Positions 53,954-62,702 of a stretch of DNA of 64,000 nt are shown one piece after another (within the stretch, counting starts at the first letter, position 1; each line of letters begins with the position of its first letter). The stretch is from Streptomyces sp. NBC_01294. GTDB taxonomy: Bacteria > Actinomycetota > Actinomycetes > Streptomycetales > Streptomycetaceae. The notes beneath the pieces are model-generated. The model was not told the origin of the DNA. It did no database searches and saw only the letters and a program-made list of their open reading frames with translations. The stretch covers positions 1,054,001-1,118,000 of the forward strand of contig NZ_CP108423.1 of the NCBI RefSeq assembly GCF_035917235.1, given 5' to 3'. A program made the position numbers and the translations under genes.

Positions 53954-54760
53954 TCATCTCGCGAGGTTGGAGATCATCGCGAGACGGATCATGCTTTCGG
54001 AGTGAGCGGGCTTGGTCTCGTAGTCGCGGGCGAGGCGACGGTGCATCATGATCCACCCGAAGCTTCGCTCTACGACCCACCGCCTCGGGATCACCGAGAA
54101 GCCCTTGACCTGCGAGTTTCGCGGGACGACGTCGACGTCGATGCCGAGCGTGGCGCCGTGTTCGATCGCCTTCTTCTTGTAGCCGGTGTCGACCCAAGCC
54201 TTGCTGATGGTGGGGTGGTCGGAGGCGACGCGGGTGAGGAGCTGCATGCCGGCCTCGTTGTCCGAGACGCTGGCGGCGGTCACCATGACCAGCAATAACA
54301 GGCCGAGAGTGTCCACGACGATGCTGCGCTTGCGCCCGACGATCTTCTTGCCGACGTCGGCGCCCTGGGTGTCGGCGGGCACGCTGGGAGCGGTCTTGAC
54401 GGACTGGGCGTCGATGACGCATGCGGTGGGCTCGGCGGCACGTCCTTCCTGCTCACGGACCATTCGATGCAGGTGGACGCCGAGTTTCTCGATCGTGCCG
54501 TCGGCGGTCCAGGCGCTGAAGTACCCGAAGACCGTGGTGTGCGGCGGGAAGTCGTGGGGCAGGTAGCGCCAAGGCACCCCGGTCCGGTTGAGGAAGAGAA
54601 TCGCGTTCATGACTTCCCGCAGGTCAGCGACTTTACCTCCAAGGTTGAGCGAGGTCTTCTGCCGCTCGGCCCGCCATGCGGTCAAGGTCTGCTCCATCAG
54701 CGCCCAGCGGGCATCGGACAGATCACTGGGGTAGGGCAGGCGGGGCGATCGCGAGGTCAT
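53954..54760 (-). mobile_element. IS5-family transposase, apparently intact
   Basis: The 268-aa DDE transposase starts LPYPSDLSDARWALM, typical of the IS5-family proteins abundant in Streptomyces. It has a first Asp in VIDAQSVKT, a second in WVDTGYKKKAI and the Glu in VVERSFGWI(M)MHRRLARDYE, so the catalytic triad is complete. The ATG at 54760 was preferred to GTG 54787 by homology of the N-terminus. Terminal inverted repeats were not convincingly identified. Confidence 0.88.
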
Positions 54761-54975
54761 GGAGACACTGACGCACGCGCCTCGCACGGCCGCTATCGCT
54801 CGATCGGGCGAGGCAAAATGGAATATTGGCCCATCTTCGAACCGGACAGGAGCTATCGCTAAATTCGGGGTGAACGGGATCGTCGACCCCTCTTCAAGAG
54901 CGGGGCAATTTCAACAAAAGCCCTATATGGCGGCGAGTCCGGCATGCGGCAAACTCACCTATATCGGCGCATTAA

Positions 54976-55128
54976 CGATGCGAACGTCCTCTGAAGTGCG
55001 TCTGCATGGCCGTCATGAGCTTGGACCCCACCGGCCAGGGCCGAAAGCGCTGGACCCCACGCTGGAAAGCCGCTCTGAACGCCTTCGACATCACCTTCGA
55101 CGGCCGACTCCCAGCCGCCCGCCGCTGA
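54976..55128 (+). pseudogene. C-terminal fragment of an IS256-family transposase
   Basis: About 50 codons read ERPLKCVCMAVMSLDPTGQG and then RWTPRWKAALNAFDITFDGR before the stop at 55128, the characteristic IS256-family C-terminus. Nothing of the catalytic region is present upstream, where a stop occurs at 54973-54975. The GTTAACTTTACAGA sequence about 25 nt beyond may be an IS end. Confidence 0.75.
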
Positions 55129-55259
55129 ACCCCCCGACAACTCCAGAACCACCGTTAACTTTACAGACCCGCCGGCCGAGGCGTATCCGAGGGCCGGTCC
55201 TGAGAAGTGGAGGTGGAGGTTAGTCCCTGCTTCTCACGGGTTGGCGCCGTTTCCCAGGC

Positions 55260-55494
55260 TCATGTGCTGTGGATGTGCCCTCGTGCGCCCGGGTTCTGGG
55301 CGGGCCGGGGCGCCAAACGTTCTGCCCAGGGTGGGTCTGCACCGGGGACGGAGCAGGTGAGGGCGGCGACGCGGGCGGCGAAGGAGCAGGCGTCGGTGGT
55401 GCCTTCGAGGGTCAGGGCATCACAGGGCGGGGTCGGTGAAGGCGTCGGCGACGCACTCGCCGAGGACGGTGACGCTGCTGGTGGGGATGTTCAT
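55260..55494 (-). pseudogene. PfkB-family sugar kinase remnant with internal deletion
   Basis: From ATG 55494 the frame reads MNIPTSSVTVLGECVADAFT, the start of PfkB/ribokinase-type sugar kinases, and stops after 24 codons. In another frame directly after it, FAARVAALTCSVPGADPPWA matches the C-terminal end of the same family, reaching a stop at 55260-55262. About 230-250 internal residues are missing. It follows the two sugar permease genes, where a kinase would be expected. Confidence 0.72.
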
Positions 55495-55577
55495 GGGCTG
55501 TCTCTCTGTAAAAGCGCAGTGCGGGGGGCTCGGTCGTAGCGTTCGTCCTTGACCTTGCGGATGGACACGCGCCGGAC

Positions 55578-56420
55578 TCAGCCCTTGACCGCAGAGCTGG
55601 CCACGCCTTGGACGAACCACCGCTGGAAGAACGCGAAGACGATCAGCACCGGTAGGACCAGCAGGACGCCGAAGGCGAGGATCTGGCCCCAGTCCGGGGG
55701 CTGCTGGCCCTGGAAGACGCTCATCTCCAGCGGCAGCGGGCGGACCGACGGGTCGGAGACCATCAGCACCGGCCACAGGAACGAGCCCCACTGGATAAGG
55801 AAGGTCAGGATCGCCACTGAGGCGAAGGCCGGCTTGCTCATCGGGACGATGATCGCGAAGAAGGTGCGCCAGGGGCCCGCGCCGTCGATCCGGGCAGCTT
55901 CCTCGATGCTCGGTGGGATCGAGCGGAAGAACGTGTGGAACTGATAGACCGAGAAGGCGTTGGCGATGAAGGGGAGCGCCAGGATGTAGAGGGTGTTGCG
56001 CTGGTCGTTGAACATGTAGAAGAGCGGGACGGCCACCGACTCGAACGGGACCAACATCAGCAGCAGAATGAGCGTGAAGACGGCTTCGCGTCCGCGCCAC
56101 TTCAGCCGTGACAGCCCGTACGCGGCCATCGAGTTGACGAACAGGCCGCCCGTCACGACCACGAACGCCAGCAGCAGCGAGATGCCCATGAAGCGCCAGA
56201 AATAGCCGGTGCTGTCGGAGTTGAGGCTGCTCAGGACGGCGGAGTAGTTGTCGAAGGACAGGTCGGTCGGGAGGAAGCCGGAGAGACCGTTCAGGATCTC
56301 GTCGGACGGCTTGAGGCTGCCCAGGAACAGGTAGATCACCGGTAGCACGAAGACGGAGGCCAGCACGCTGAGTACGGCGTAGTCCATGAAGCGGCGCAGG
56401 GGCGTAGGGGTCGTGCCCAT
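55578..56420 (-). CDS. Sugar ABC transporter permease (MalG-like)
   Basis: The 280-aa inner-membrane permease has about six TM segments and the cytoplasmic EAA loop EEAARIDGAGPWRTFFAIIVP (with one contiguous EAA-x3-G core) that contacts the ATPase. It lies 3 nt after the other permease gene. No ATPase gene is present; Streptomyces sugar importers of this type often share the MsiK ATPase. Confidence 0.92.
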   Translation of the reverse strand: MGTTPTPLRRFMDYAVLSVLASVFVLPVIYLFLGSLKPSDEILNGLSGFLPTDLSFDNYSAVLSSLNSDSTGYFWRFMGISLLLAFVVVTGGLFVNSMAAYGLSRLKWRGREAVFTLILLLMLVPFESVAVPLFYMFNDQRNTLYILALPFIANAFSVYQFHTFFRSIPPSIEEAARIDGAGPWRTFFAIIVPMSKPAFASVAILTFLIQWGSFLWPVLMVSDPSVRPLPLEMSVFQGQQPPDWGQILAFGVLLVLPVLIVFAFFQRWFVQGVASSAVKG

Positions 56421-56423
56421 GAG

Positions 56424-57488
56424 TCAGTCCTCGTTTCCGGGCCGGACGACGCGGCGCTGGATGAGGGTCAGGACGACGACGATCAGGAAGAAGACGACGG
56501 TGATCGCGGACGCCTGGCCGATGTTGTTCTGGTCGAAGGCGGTGGTGACGGCCTGGTACATCACGGTGCGGGTGGCGTCCTCATCCAGACCGCCCCCGCG
56601 GACGAGGACGTACACCTGGTCGAAGACCCGGAAGGAGAGCACCGAGGTGAGCATCGCAACGAAGACGAGGGTGGAGTGGATGCCGGGCAGGGTGACGTGG
56701 CGGAACTGCTGCCAACGACTGGCGCGGTCGAGTTCGGCGGCCTCGTAGAGCTCACCCGGGATCTGCTGGAGGCCGGCGAGCAGGATGACCATCTGGAAGC
56801 CGACGCCCTGCCAGATGGACAGCACGACGATCGAGGCCATCGCGGTGGCGGAGTCGCCGAGCCAGTCGAAGGCGCCCCAGTTGCCGAAACTCACCGCGTC
56901 CAGCGCGGAGTTGAGCATGCCCTGGTCACTGCGGGCCAGTATGAGTCGCCAGATCACGGCGACCAGCGCCATGGGGAAGACGACCGGCATGAAGAAGAGC
57001 GACCGAAACAATCCGATGGCCTTGAGCTTGCGGTTGAGCAGGATCGCCAGGGCCAGTGCCAGGGCCGTCTGCACGGGTACGACGAACACGGCGAAGGTCA
57101 GGTTGTTGAGCAGGGCCCGCAGGAACGGGCCGGACAGGTCGGGGTCGGTGAACAGCCTCCGGTATTGCTCCAAGCCGAAGAAGCTGGGCTCCAGCGGGGA
57201 GCCGAGGCGGACGTTGTAGAAGGAGAGCACCACGGCGTAGCCGAACGGCACACCGACGAAGACGATCAGTCCGACGACGGCCGGGGCGGACATGAGTAGT
57301 CCGTGCAGCCAGTCACGGTTCTTGCGGCCCGGCCGCGCTGATCGCGTCGATCGCGCGGATGTCACGGATGTCACAGATGAGGCCTGCTCCGGGCCGGGCG
57401 GCGCGGCGTGCGCGGGTTCCACGGATGTCACGGATGAGGCCTGCTCCGGGCCGGGCGGCGCGGCGTGCGCGGGTTCCACGGATGTCAC
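56424..57488 (-). CDS. Sugar ABC transporter permease (MalF-like)
   Basis: The 354-aa permease has an N-terminal soluble extension of about 65 residues, then RDWLHGLLMSAPAVVGLIVFVGVPFGYAVVLSFYN and about six TM segments. Its EAA loop includes YEAAELDRASRWQQFRHVTLP. The N-terminal extension contains a perfect 19-residue tandem repeat. The GTG at 57488 is preferred because AGGA lies 7 nt upstream; the repeat also creates in-frame GTGs at 57431 and 57374. Confidence 0.88.
   Translation of the reverse strand: MTSVEPAHAAPPGPEQASSVTSVEPAHAAPPGPEQASSVTSVTSARSTRSARPGRKNRDWLHGLLMSAPAVVGLIVFVGVPFGYAVVLSFYNVRLGSPLEPSFFGLEQYRRLFTDPDLSGPFLRALLNNLTFAVFVVPVQTALALALAILLNRKLKAIGLFRSLFFMPVVFPMALVAVIWRLILARSDQGMLNSALDAVSFGNWGAFDWLGDSATAMASIVVLSIWQGVGFQMVILLAGLQQIPGELYEAAELDRASRWQQFRHVTLPGIHSTLVFVAMLTSVLSFRVFDQVYVLVRGGGLDEDATRTVMYQAVTTAFDQNNIGQASAITVVFFLIVVVLTLIQRRVVRPGNED
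57364..57488. repeat. 57-bp in-frame tandem duplication in the permease gene
   Basis: Units 57364-57420 and 57421-57477 differ at one base (ACAG versus ACGG after GATGTC), and a third copy continues for 11 bp to 57488. Each encodes the same 19 residues (VTSVEPAHAAPPGPEQASS). The near-identity indicates recent slippage or duplication. Confidence 0.95.
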
Positions 57489-57549
57489 GGGAGGGTCCTG
57501 TTCCTGGCGGGGTGGGCGCGGCAGCCGCGGCCGCCCGGGCCGATGGGTC

Positions 57550-58893
57550 CTACGGGATCTTGTAGCCGTCGTTGTCGGAGAAGTCCTGGTCGATGGCGCG
57601 GGCGGCCTTTTGCAGAGCGCTCTCGGGGTCGGCGCCACCGTAGATGGAGTTCAGGGCCTCGCTGAACTTCGAGGTGACCAGGGGGTAGCCGGCGGTCACC
57701 GGGCGGGTGACGGCGACGCAGGACTTGGTGATGTCCTTGTCGCCGCAGGGCTTGGCGAGCTGGTCGGCGTAGAGCTGGAGCGGGCCGCCCTGCTTGTAGA
57801 GCTCGCTCTTGTCGAGCGCGGTCTTGGTGGCGGGCACCGCCCCGTTGGCCGTCGTCATGGCGGTGATGTTGGCGTCGTTCAGGAGGGTGTCCAGGAACGT
57901 GCCGGCGGCCTTGGCGTTCTTGCTGTCGGCGCCGATGCCCCAGGCCCAGGAGCCCTGGCCGGTCTTGGGGCCGTTGCCGAAGTCGGGCAGCGGCAGTACG
58001 ACGAGGTCGTCGCCGAGGGCCTCGCTGTAGGCGGGGTACATCCAGTGGCCGACCCAGCTCAGGGCGACGCGGCCCTTGGCGAAGGCGTTGCCGTCGGTGT
58101 TGGGGTCGACATACGTCTTCCAGGACTGGAAGGTCTTCATGGCCGAGATCACGGCCGGGGTGTCGAGGGCGCCTTCCGCCTTGCCGTCCTTGAGGAGGGA
58201 ACCTCCCGCGGACCAGACGACCGGGGCGAAACCGTAGGTGCCCCACTCGTTGGCGTAGCCGCCGGTCTCCTGGAGGTCGAGGGTCTTGCCGTCGGTGTCC
58301 ATGGCCTTCAGCGCCCCCAGCGCGGCGGTGAACTCCGTCGCCGTCCAGTCATTGGACAGGCTGGTCGGGTACTTCACCCCGGCCGCGTCGAGCAGCTTCT
58401 TGTTGCCGTAGATCCCCAGGCCGGAGTCGAACATGCCCAGGCCGTAGTGCTTGCCGCCGACCTCGCCCTGCGCCTTGCTCGCGTCGGTGGCGTTGTCCAT
58501 GGTCTCGGTGGAGACGTGCGTGTCGATGGGGGCGAGCTTCTTGTTGTAGACGAAGTTCGCCATGGTCGGGCCGTCGAACTCCATCACGTCCGGCAGCTTG
58601 GAGGCGTCGGTGGCCGTGATGGTCTTGGTGTAGTCGGCCTCGGGGATCAGCTTCAAGTCGACCTTGATGTCGCCCTGCGAGGAGTTGAAGGACTTCACCG
58701 CGTTCTGCAGCGCACTGGCCTCGTTCTTCTGGCCCTGGTGGGCCCAGACGCTGATGGTGCCCTTGCCGCTTCCGGCCTCGGCGGAGGCATCGGTGCCGCC
58801 GCCCGAGCCGCAGGCGGCCAGCGCCACCACGGGGAGAGCGAGGGCCAGGCCCGTACGGACGGTACGGCGGTACTTTCTGTTGGTCGAGCTCAT
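57550..58893 (-). CDS. Sugar-binding lipoprotein of ABC importer
   Basis: The 447-aa extracytoplasmic binding protein starts with a lipoprotein signal: basic N-terminus, hydrophobic stretch and lipobox LAAC (Cys about 28) followed by GSGGG. The body has family-1 solute-binding features (GTISVWAHQGQ, LPDVMEFDGP, NAFAKGRVALSWVGHW). It delivers an oligo- or fructose-type sugar to the two permeases; substrate inferred from the divergent GH32-like gene. Confidence 0.92.
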   Translation of the reverse strand: MSSTNRKYRRTVRTGLALALPVVALAACGSGGGTDASAEAGSGKGTISVWAHQGQKNEASALQNAVKSFNSSQGDIKVDLKLIPEADYTKTITATDASKLPDVMEFDGPTMANFVYNKKLAPIDTHVSTETMDNATDASKAQGEVGGKHYGLGMFDSGLGIYGNKKLLDAAGVKYPTSLSNDWTATEFTAALGALKAMDTDGKTLDLQETGGYANEWGTYGFAPVVWSAGGSLLKDGKAEGALDTPAVISAMKTFQSWKTYVDPNTDGNAFAKGRVALSWVGHWMYPAYSEALGDDLVVLPLPDFGNGPKTGQGSWAWGIGADSKNAKAAGTFLDTLLNDANITAMTTANGAVPATKTALDKSELYKQGGPLQLYADQLAKPCGDKDITKSCVAVTRPVTAGYPLVTSKFSEALNSIYGGADPESALQKAARAIDQDFSDNDGYKIP

Positions 58894-58973
58894 GGTTTGT
58901 GCCTCCGTGCTGTGGCGAGGGTTCGAAGTGCGGGGGGAGCTTTCCGGGGCGTGGGGGTGCGGCGCTCGGGGGG

Positions 58974-59993
58974 TTACCTCGGGCCGCGCAGGCGCGGCGG
59001 GGCGGTGGTCTCGCGCAGGACGAGACGGATGGGCATCTGCACCTGCCCCGGCGGCTCGGCGTCGGGTTCGTCCAGTTGCCGCAGCAGCAGCCGGGCGGCC
59101 TCGGCGCCCTGGTCGGCAACCGGCTGGGCGACGGTGGTCAGTCCGACCACGTCGGCGAGTTCGTGGTCGTCGAAGCCGACGACGGACACGTCGTCCGGCA
59201 CCTTCAGCCGGTGGCGGCGCAGGGCGCGCAGTGCGCCCATCGCCATCTCATCCGACTGCGCGAACACGGCAGTCGGCGGGCGGGAGACAGCCAGCAGCTC
59301 GGTCATGGCCCGCTCACCGCCCTCGACGGTGTAGTCGCCGTCCGCTTCCAGGGCCGCATCGTGCTCTATCCCCGCATCGGTCAGGACGTCCAGGTAGGCG
59401 CTGCGCCTTTCGACGGGGGTGGTCCAGTGCAGCGGCCCACTGGACCCGCTGATCATCCCGATCCGTCGGTGACCGAGGTTCACCAGGTGGCGTACGGCGC
59501 TCTCCGTTCCGGCCCGGTCGTCGATGCCGACGACGGTGAAGCCGGGCCGGGCTCCGCCGACCGTGGTGGCCAGCGGCACCCCGAGTGAACGCAGTGCAGC
59601 CGACTCCTCCTCGTCAGGGATGAGGAGCGACAGCACGGCGTCCACCCGCTTGCGGACCGGCAGCTTGGTGAAGAAACGCTTGCGTGTCTCCGGCGATCCC
59701 AGGTTGTACAGCAGCACGTCGTACCCGGCGGCGCTGAAGACCTGCTCGGCGGCGTCCAGCACGGTGCCGAAGAACCAGCGGCCCACGTACGGGACCACGA
59801 CCCCGATGGTGAAGGTGCGCCCGCTGGCCAGGCTCGACGCGGAACGCGAGGCGGTGTAGCCGAGCTGGGCGGCGAGGGCCGCGATCTGCGTCCGCACCTC
59901 CTCGGACACGCCCGGCCGTCCGCGCAGCGCGCGGGACACGGTGGACGTCGAGACTCCGGCGGCGCGGGCGACATCGGTGATGCTGGCCGTCAC
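58974..59993 (-). CDS. LacI-family transcriptional regulator
   Basis: The 339-aa protein has an N-terminal LacI HTH (ITDVARAAGVSTSTVSRALRG, hinge near 45-60) and a periplasmic-binding-protein-like sensor (IGVVVPYVGRWFFGTVLDAAE; VVGIDDRAGTESAVRHL; VVGFDDHELADVVGL). The GTG at 59993 has GGAGGG about 10 nt upstream. It heads the sugar operon and is divergent from the hydrolase; the palindromes at 60.07 and 60.14 kb are its likely operators. Confidence 0.93.
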   Translation of the reverse strand: MTASITDVARAAGVSTSTVSRALRGRPGVSEEVRTQIAALAAQLGYTASRSASSLASGRTFTIGVVVPYVGRWFFGTVLDAAEQVFSAAGYDVLLYNLGSPETRKRFFTKLPVRKRVDAVLSLLIPDEEESAALRSLGVPLATTVGGARPGFTVVGIDDRAGTESAVRHLVNLGHRRIGMISGSSGPLHWTTPVERRSAYLDVLTDAGIEHDAALEADGDYTVEGGERAMTELLAVSRPPTAVFAQSDEMAMGALRALRRHRLKVPDDVSVVGFDDHELADVVGLTTVAQPVADQGAEAARLLLRQLDEPDAEPPGQVQMPIRLVLRETTAPPRLRGPR

Positions 59994-60067
59994 GGCGCAT
60001 TCCCTCCCGTTGGTTTCACGTCGATGTGATCTGCAGGTGACGTGACCGTAAACCCGCCCTCGTTGTT

Positions 60068-60083
60068 GCGCAAGCGTTTGCGT
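60068..60083. promoter_or_regulatory. LacI-type operator
   Basis: GCGCAAGCGTTTGCG is a near-perfect palindrome centred on the CG at 60075/60076, matching the GCAARCG(Y)TTGC style of LacI-family operators. It sits in the divergent promoter region between the lacI-like and GH32-like genes. Confidence 0.75.
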
Positions 60084-60132
60084 TCGGATTTACTTGGGCT
60101 GATCCTTGAGAGACCTTTTTGTTATCAAGCAT

Positions 60133-60154
60133 CAGCGCATACGTTTGGGCGCTG
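60133..60154. promoter_or_regulatory. Second inverted repeat, possible operator
   Basis: CAGCGC (60133-60138) faces GCGCTG (60149-60154) across a centre containing ACGTTT. It lies 20 nt before the hydrolase start, where a bound repressor would block transcription. Confidence 0.45.
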
Positions 60155-60173
60155 TGAGCCGACAGGAATGTGC

Positions 60174-61520
60174 ATGCGATACGCCCCGCCCGGCCTCTGC
60201 GTGAACGACTTCGCCCTCCTGCGGGACGAGGACGGCACATACGCGGTGCTGCACCTGCAGGGGCCCTGGACAACGGAGTTCGATCATCTGCGGATGGAGA
60301 CCTCCTACGGCCGGGCAACCTCCACCGACCTGGTCCACTGGCAGCCCCAGGGCACCGCCTTCGGCAACGGCCTGCCCGGCCGCTTCGACCAGCAGGCCGT
60401 GTGGACCATGCACCCCATCCGGCACGGCGACGCAATGACGATGTTCTACACCGGCGTCTTCGGTCTCACACCGGGCGGCTGGCCGGTCCAGTCGGTCGGA
60501 CTGGCGTACTCGGACCGCACGGACGGCACCGGTTGGCGCCGCCATGGCACCAGGCCGGTCGTCGAGGCGGACCCGCGCTGGTACCGCACCAGCGAGAAGA
60601 TGGCCTGGCGTGACCCGTTCGTCGTACGCGATGACGCGTCGGACGGCTGGGTCATGGTCGTCTGCGCCAGCGACGCCTCCCTCCCGGTGGAGGTCAGCGG
60701 CTGTGTCGCCCTGGCCACCTCGGCGGACCTGGAGCACTGGACCGTCCATCCGCCGCTCATCTCCCCCGGTGACGTCGATGAACTGGAGTGCCCGGTCCTG
60801 GAACGCCTCGACGACGGAAGCTGGCTGCTGCTCGGCTCCATCGGCGCGACCCGCGGCTTCGAGTCGTGGACCGCCCCCAGCCTGCGCGGGCCCTGGACCC
60901 GCCGCGGTCCCCTCGGCCCGGCCGGCGCCTACGCCCCGCGCGTCATCGTCGCGCCCGATGGCTCCCGCGTCGTGCTGCACACTACGCCTCGCCGGGTCGG
61001 CCTCACTGACTCCGGCGAGACCTGCCGCGGGATGCTCGCCCAGCCCAAGTCCCTTGTCATGCTGGACGGTTCGACGCCCCGCCTGGAATGGTGGCCCGGC
61101 CTGGACGTCTGGCTCGGCGAGGAAACGGAGCACCCCGCCCCGCACGCAGTCGGCGACATCGGCCTCACCGGGCCCGTCGACGTTATTCTCCGCACCGATT
61201 CCCCGGACGGCAGCCCCGCCCTCGTTGTCGGCTGCGACGGCAAGAACCTCTGGGTCACCGGCCCCGAGGGGACCCGGCTCGGCGAGACCGTCCTGACCGA
61301 ACCCGCCGCCACGCTGCGCATCCTCACCATTGGCGAGTACGTCGAGGTCTACGCCGACGGCCTCTTCGTCCTGACCACCCTGTGCTACTCCGGGCACCCC
61401 GCCCCGTGGACGGCCGCCACCGAAGGCCGCGAACGCACCATCCCTGTCCGCCCGATCCGGCTGCCCGACCCGCACCGCGACGACGCCTCGGCCATCTGGC
61501 CAGGCTCCACAACACCCTGA
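60174..61520 (+). CDS. GH32-like beta-fructosidase/five-blade propeller hydrolase
   Basis: The 448-aa protein has the three GH32-type landmarks: an N-terminal VNDF (N11-D12, usually NDPN), WRDPFV (RDP at 146-148) and ELECPVLE (ECP at 205-207, E205 the acid/base). There is no signal peptide, so it should act in the cytoplasm on an imported fructoside or related sugar. A short C-terminal beta-sandwich-like region follows the propeller. ATG 60174 has AGGAA 6 nt upstream; the longer frame runs into the operator region. It is divergent from the LacI-ABC operon. Confidence 0.83.
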   Translation: MRYAPPGLCVNDFALLRDEDGTYAVLHLQGPWTTEFDHLRMETSYGRATSTDLVHWQPQGTAFGNGLPGRFDQQAVWTMHPIRHGDAMTMFYTGVFGLTPGGWPVQSVGLAYSDRTDGTGWRRHGTRPVVEADPRWYRTSEKMAWRDPFVVRDDASDGWVMVVCASDASLPVEVSGCVALATSADLEHWTVHPPLISPGDVDELECPVLERLDDGSWLLLGSIGATRGFESWTAPSLRGPWTRRGPLGPAGAYAPRVIVAPDGSRVVLHTTPRRVGLTDSGETCRGMLAQPKSLVMLDGSTPRLEWWPGLDVWLGEETEHPAPHAVGDIGLTGPVDVILRTDSPDGSPALVVGCDGKNLWVTGPEGTRLGETVLTEPAATLRILTIGEYVEVYADGLFVLTTLCYSGHPAPWTAATEGRERTIPVRPIRLPDPHRDDASAIWPGSTTP

Positions 61521-61542
61521 CGGGCGACAGCCCACGCCCGTC
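61519..61542 (+). terminator. Weak hairpin after the hydrolase gene
   Basis: GACGGGC (61519-61525) pairs with GCCCGTC (61536-61542) across a 10-nt loop, overlapping the stop codon. No T-run. Confidence 0.35.
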
Positions 61543-61620
61543 TGATCGTCACCCGGCACGACCCCGGAAAGGCTCAATCGGGTGTGCGAGGACATCGACC
61601 GCCCGCCAGGAACTGGCGAG

Positions 61621-61842
61621 TCAGCTCGAGCGCTCCACCGGGCGGAGTGCCAAGATCTTCCAGAGGGACACCTTGCTGTCCATGGCGTTGACGCGGGCCT
61701 GCGTCATGCCGACGGCAGCCGCGATGCGCGCCTGGCTGGCCCTGCTGTACTGCTGGCCGTGGCGGAACACGGTGCCGATATCGCGGGTGCGGAGGGCTTG
61801 GCGGACATCTGCGCGCTCCCATGCCCAGTCAGGCAGAGACGT
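61621..61842 (-). pseudogene. Fragment of an XRE-type regulator
   Basis: The minus strand reads DWAWERADVRQALRTRDIGT, FRHGQQYSRASQARIAAAVG and MTQARVNAM, the N-terminal HTH of a Streptomyces regulator family that normally continues for hundreds of residues. After MTQARVN the expected continuation is lost and the frame ends at 61621. No good start codon remains. Confidence 0.6.
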
Positions 61843-61844
61843 TG

Positions 61845-62179
61845 GTACGAGCGGTGTGGTCACGGTCCTCGACGACGACCTCGGCGCCACCGCGCTCGCC
61901 GCGCACGCGGGAGTCAGCGCGCGCCACCTGGCCCGGCTGTTCCTCGACCAGCTCGGACAGACACCTGCCCAGTTCGTACGGACCGCCCGAGCCGAGGCGG
62001 CCGCACAACTCCTCGTCTCCACGGCACTGCCGCTGGCCTCGATCGCCAGGCGCTGCGGGTTCAGCTCCGCCTAGACGATGAGGCAGGTGTTCCTGGAGCA
62101 CTACGGAACGACACCCAGCCAGCACCGCACCCTCCACAGCAGTTCCCGGGTCGCACCCTCCGAAGTGCCAGTGGCCTGA
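61845..62179 (+). pseudogene. AraC-family DNA-binding domain remnant with in-frame TAG
   Basis: The plus strand carries most of a GlxA/AraC-type C-terminal HTH pair: ATALAAHAGVSARHLARLF, QTPAQFVRTARAEAAAQLLV and IARRCGFSSA, then TAG (62072-62074) where Glu is usual, then TMRQVFLEHYGTTPSQHR in the same frame to a stop at 62179. The N-terminal sensor domain is missing. Confidence 0.75.
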
Positions 62180-62234
62180 CGGGTGGCTGGATGTTTCGAC
62201 TCGGACGGCGACGCATCGTGGCCTGCGGTCGCAC

Positions 62235-62684
62235 GTGGTCCACGAGCACGGGAGCGACACGGCCCGCAGCACCTCCGCGTGGTCCCACGGCGACTGGCGC
62301 CTGCTTGTGCCCGCCGAGTGGCAGGACGACACTGAACGCCGCATAAAAGCCGGCCTACCCGAAGAGGTCGGGCACCGGGAGAAATGGCGCCTGGCCCTGG
62401 ACCTCACTGACGAGGCGGTCGCCTGGGGCCTGGAGCCGATGGTGATCGTCGCCGACGCCGGCTACGGCCAGATCACCGCGTTCCGCCACGGCCTGGCGGA
62501 ACGCGGGCTGGACTACGTCGTCGCCGTCCGCTCGGACGAGTCCGCGCACCCGCAGGCGGCCGCGCCCAGCGCATCGCCGTGGAGCGGGAACGGCCACCAT
62601 CCCGCCACCGCCACCCCACCCTCCGCACCACGGCTGGCCACGGCCGGAGTGAGGAGCAGCGCCGGAGTCGCACGCGGCCGGTAA
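62235..62684 (+). pseudogene. IS701-like transposase fragment
   Basis: Codons between about 62310 and 62545 read WQDDTERRIKAGLPEEVGHR, KWRLALDLTDEAVAWGL, VIVADAGYGQITAFRHGL and RGLDYVVAVRSDESAHP, characteristic of the central DDE region of IS701-type transposases (VADAGYG holds a catalytic Asp). The N- and C-terminal thirds are missing. Confidence 0.7.
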
Positions 62685-62702
62685 GCCGACAGCGGACCCG
62701 TG

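Noticed and set aside
54788..54975. Terminal inverted repeats of the IS5-like element
   Set aside because: Short GTTCACC-like matches on both sides are too weak to define element ends.
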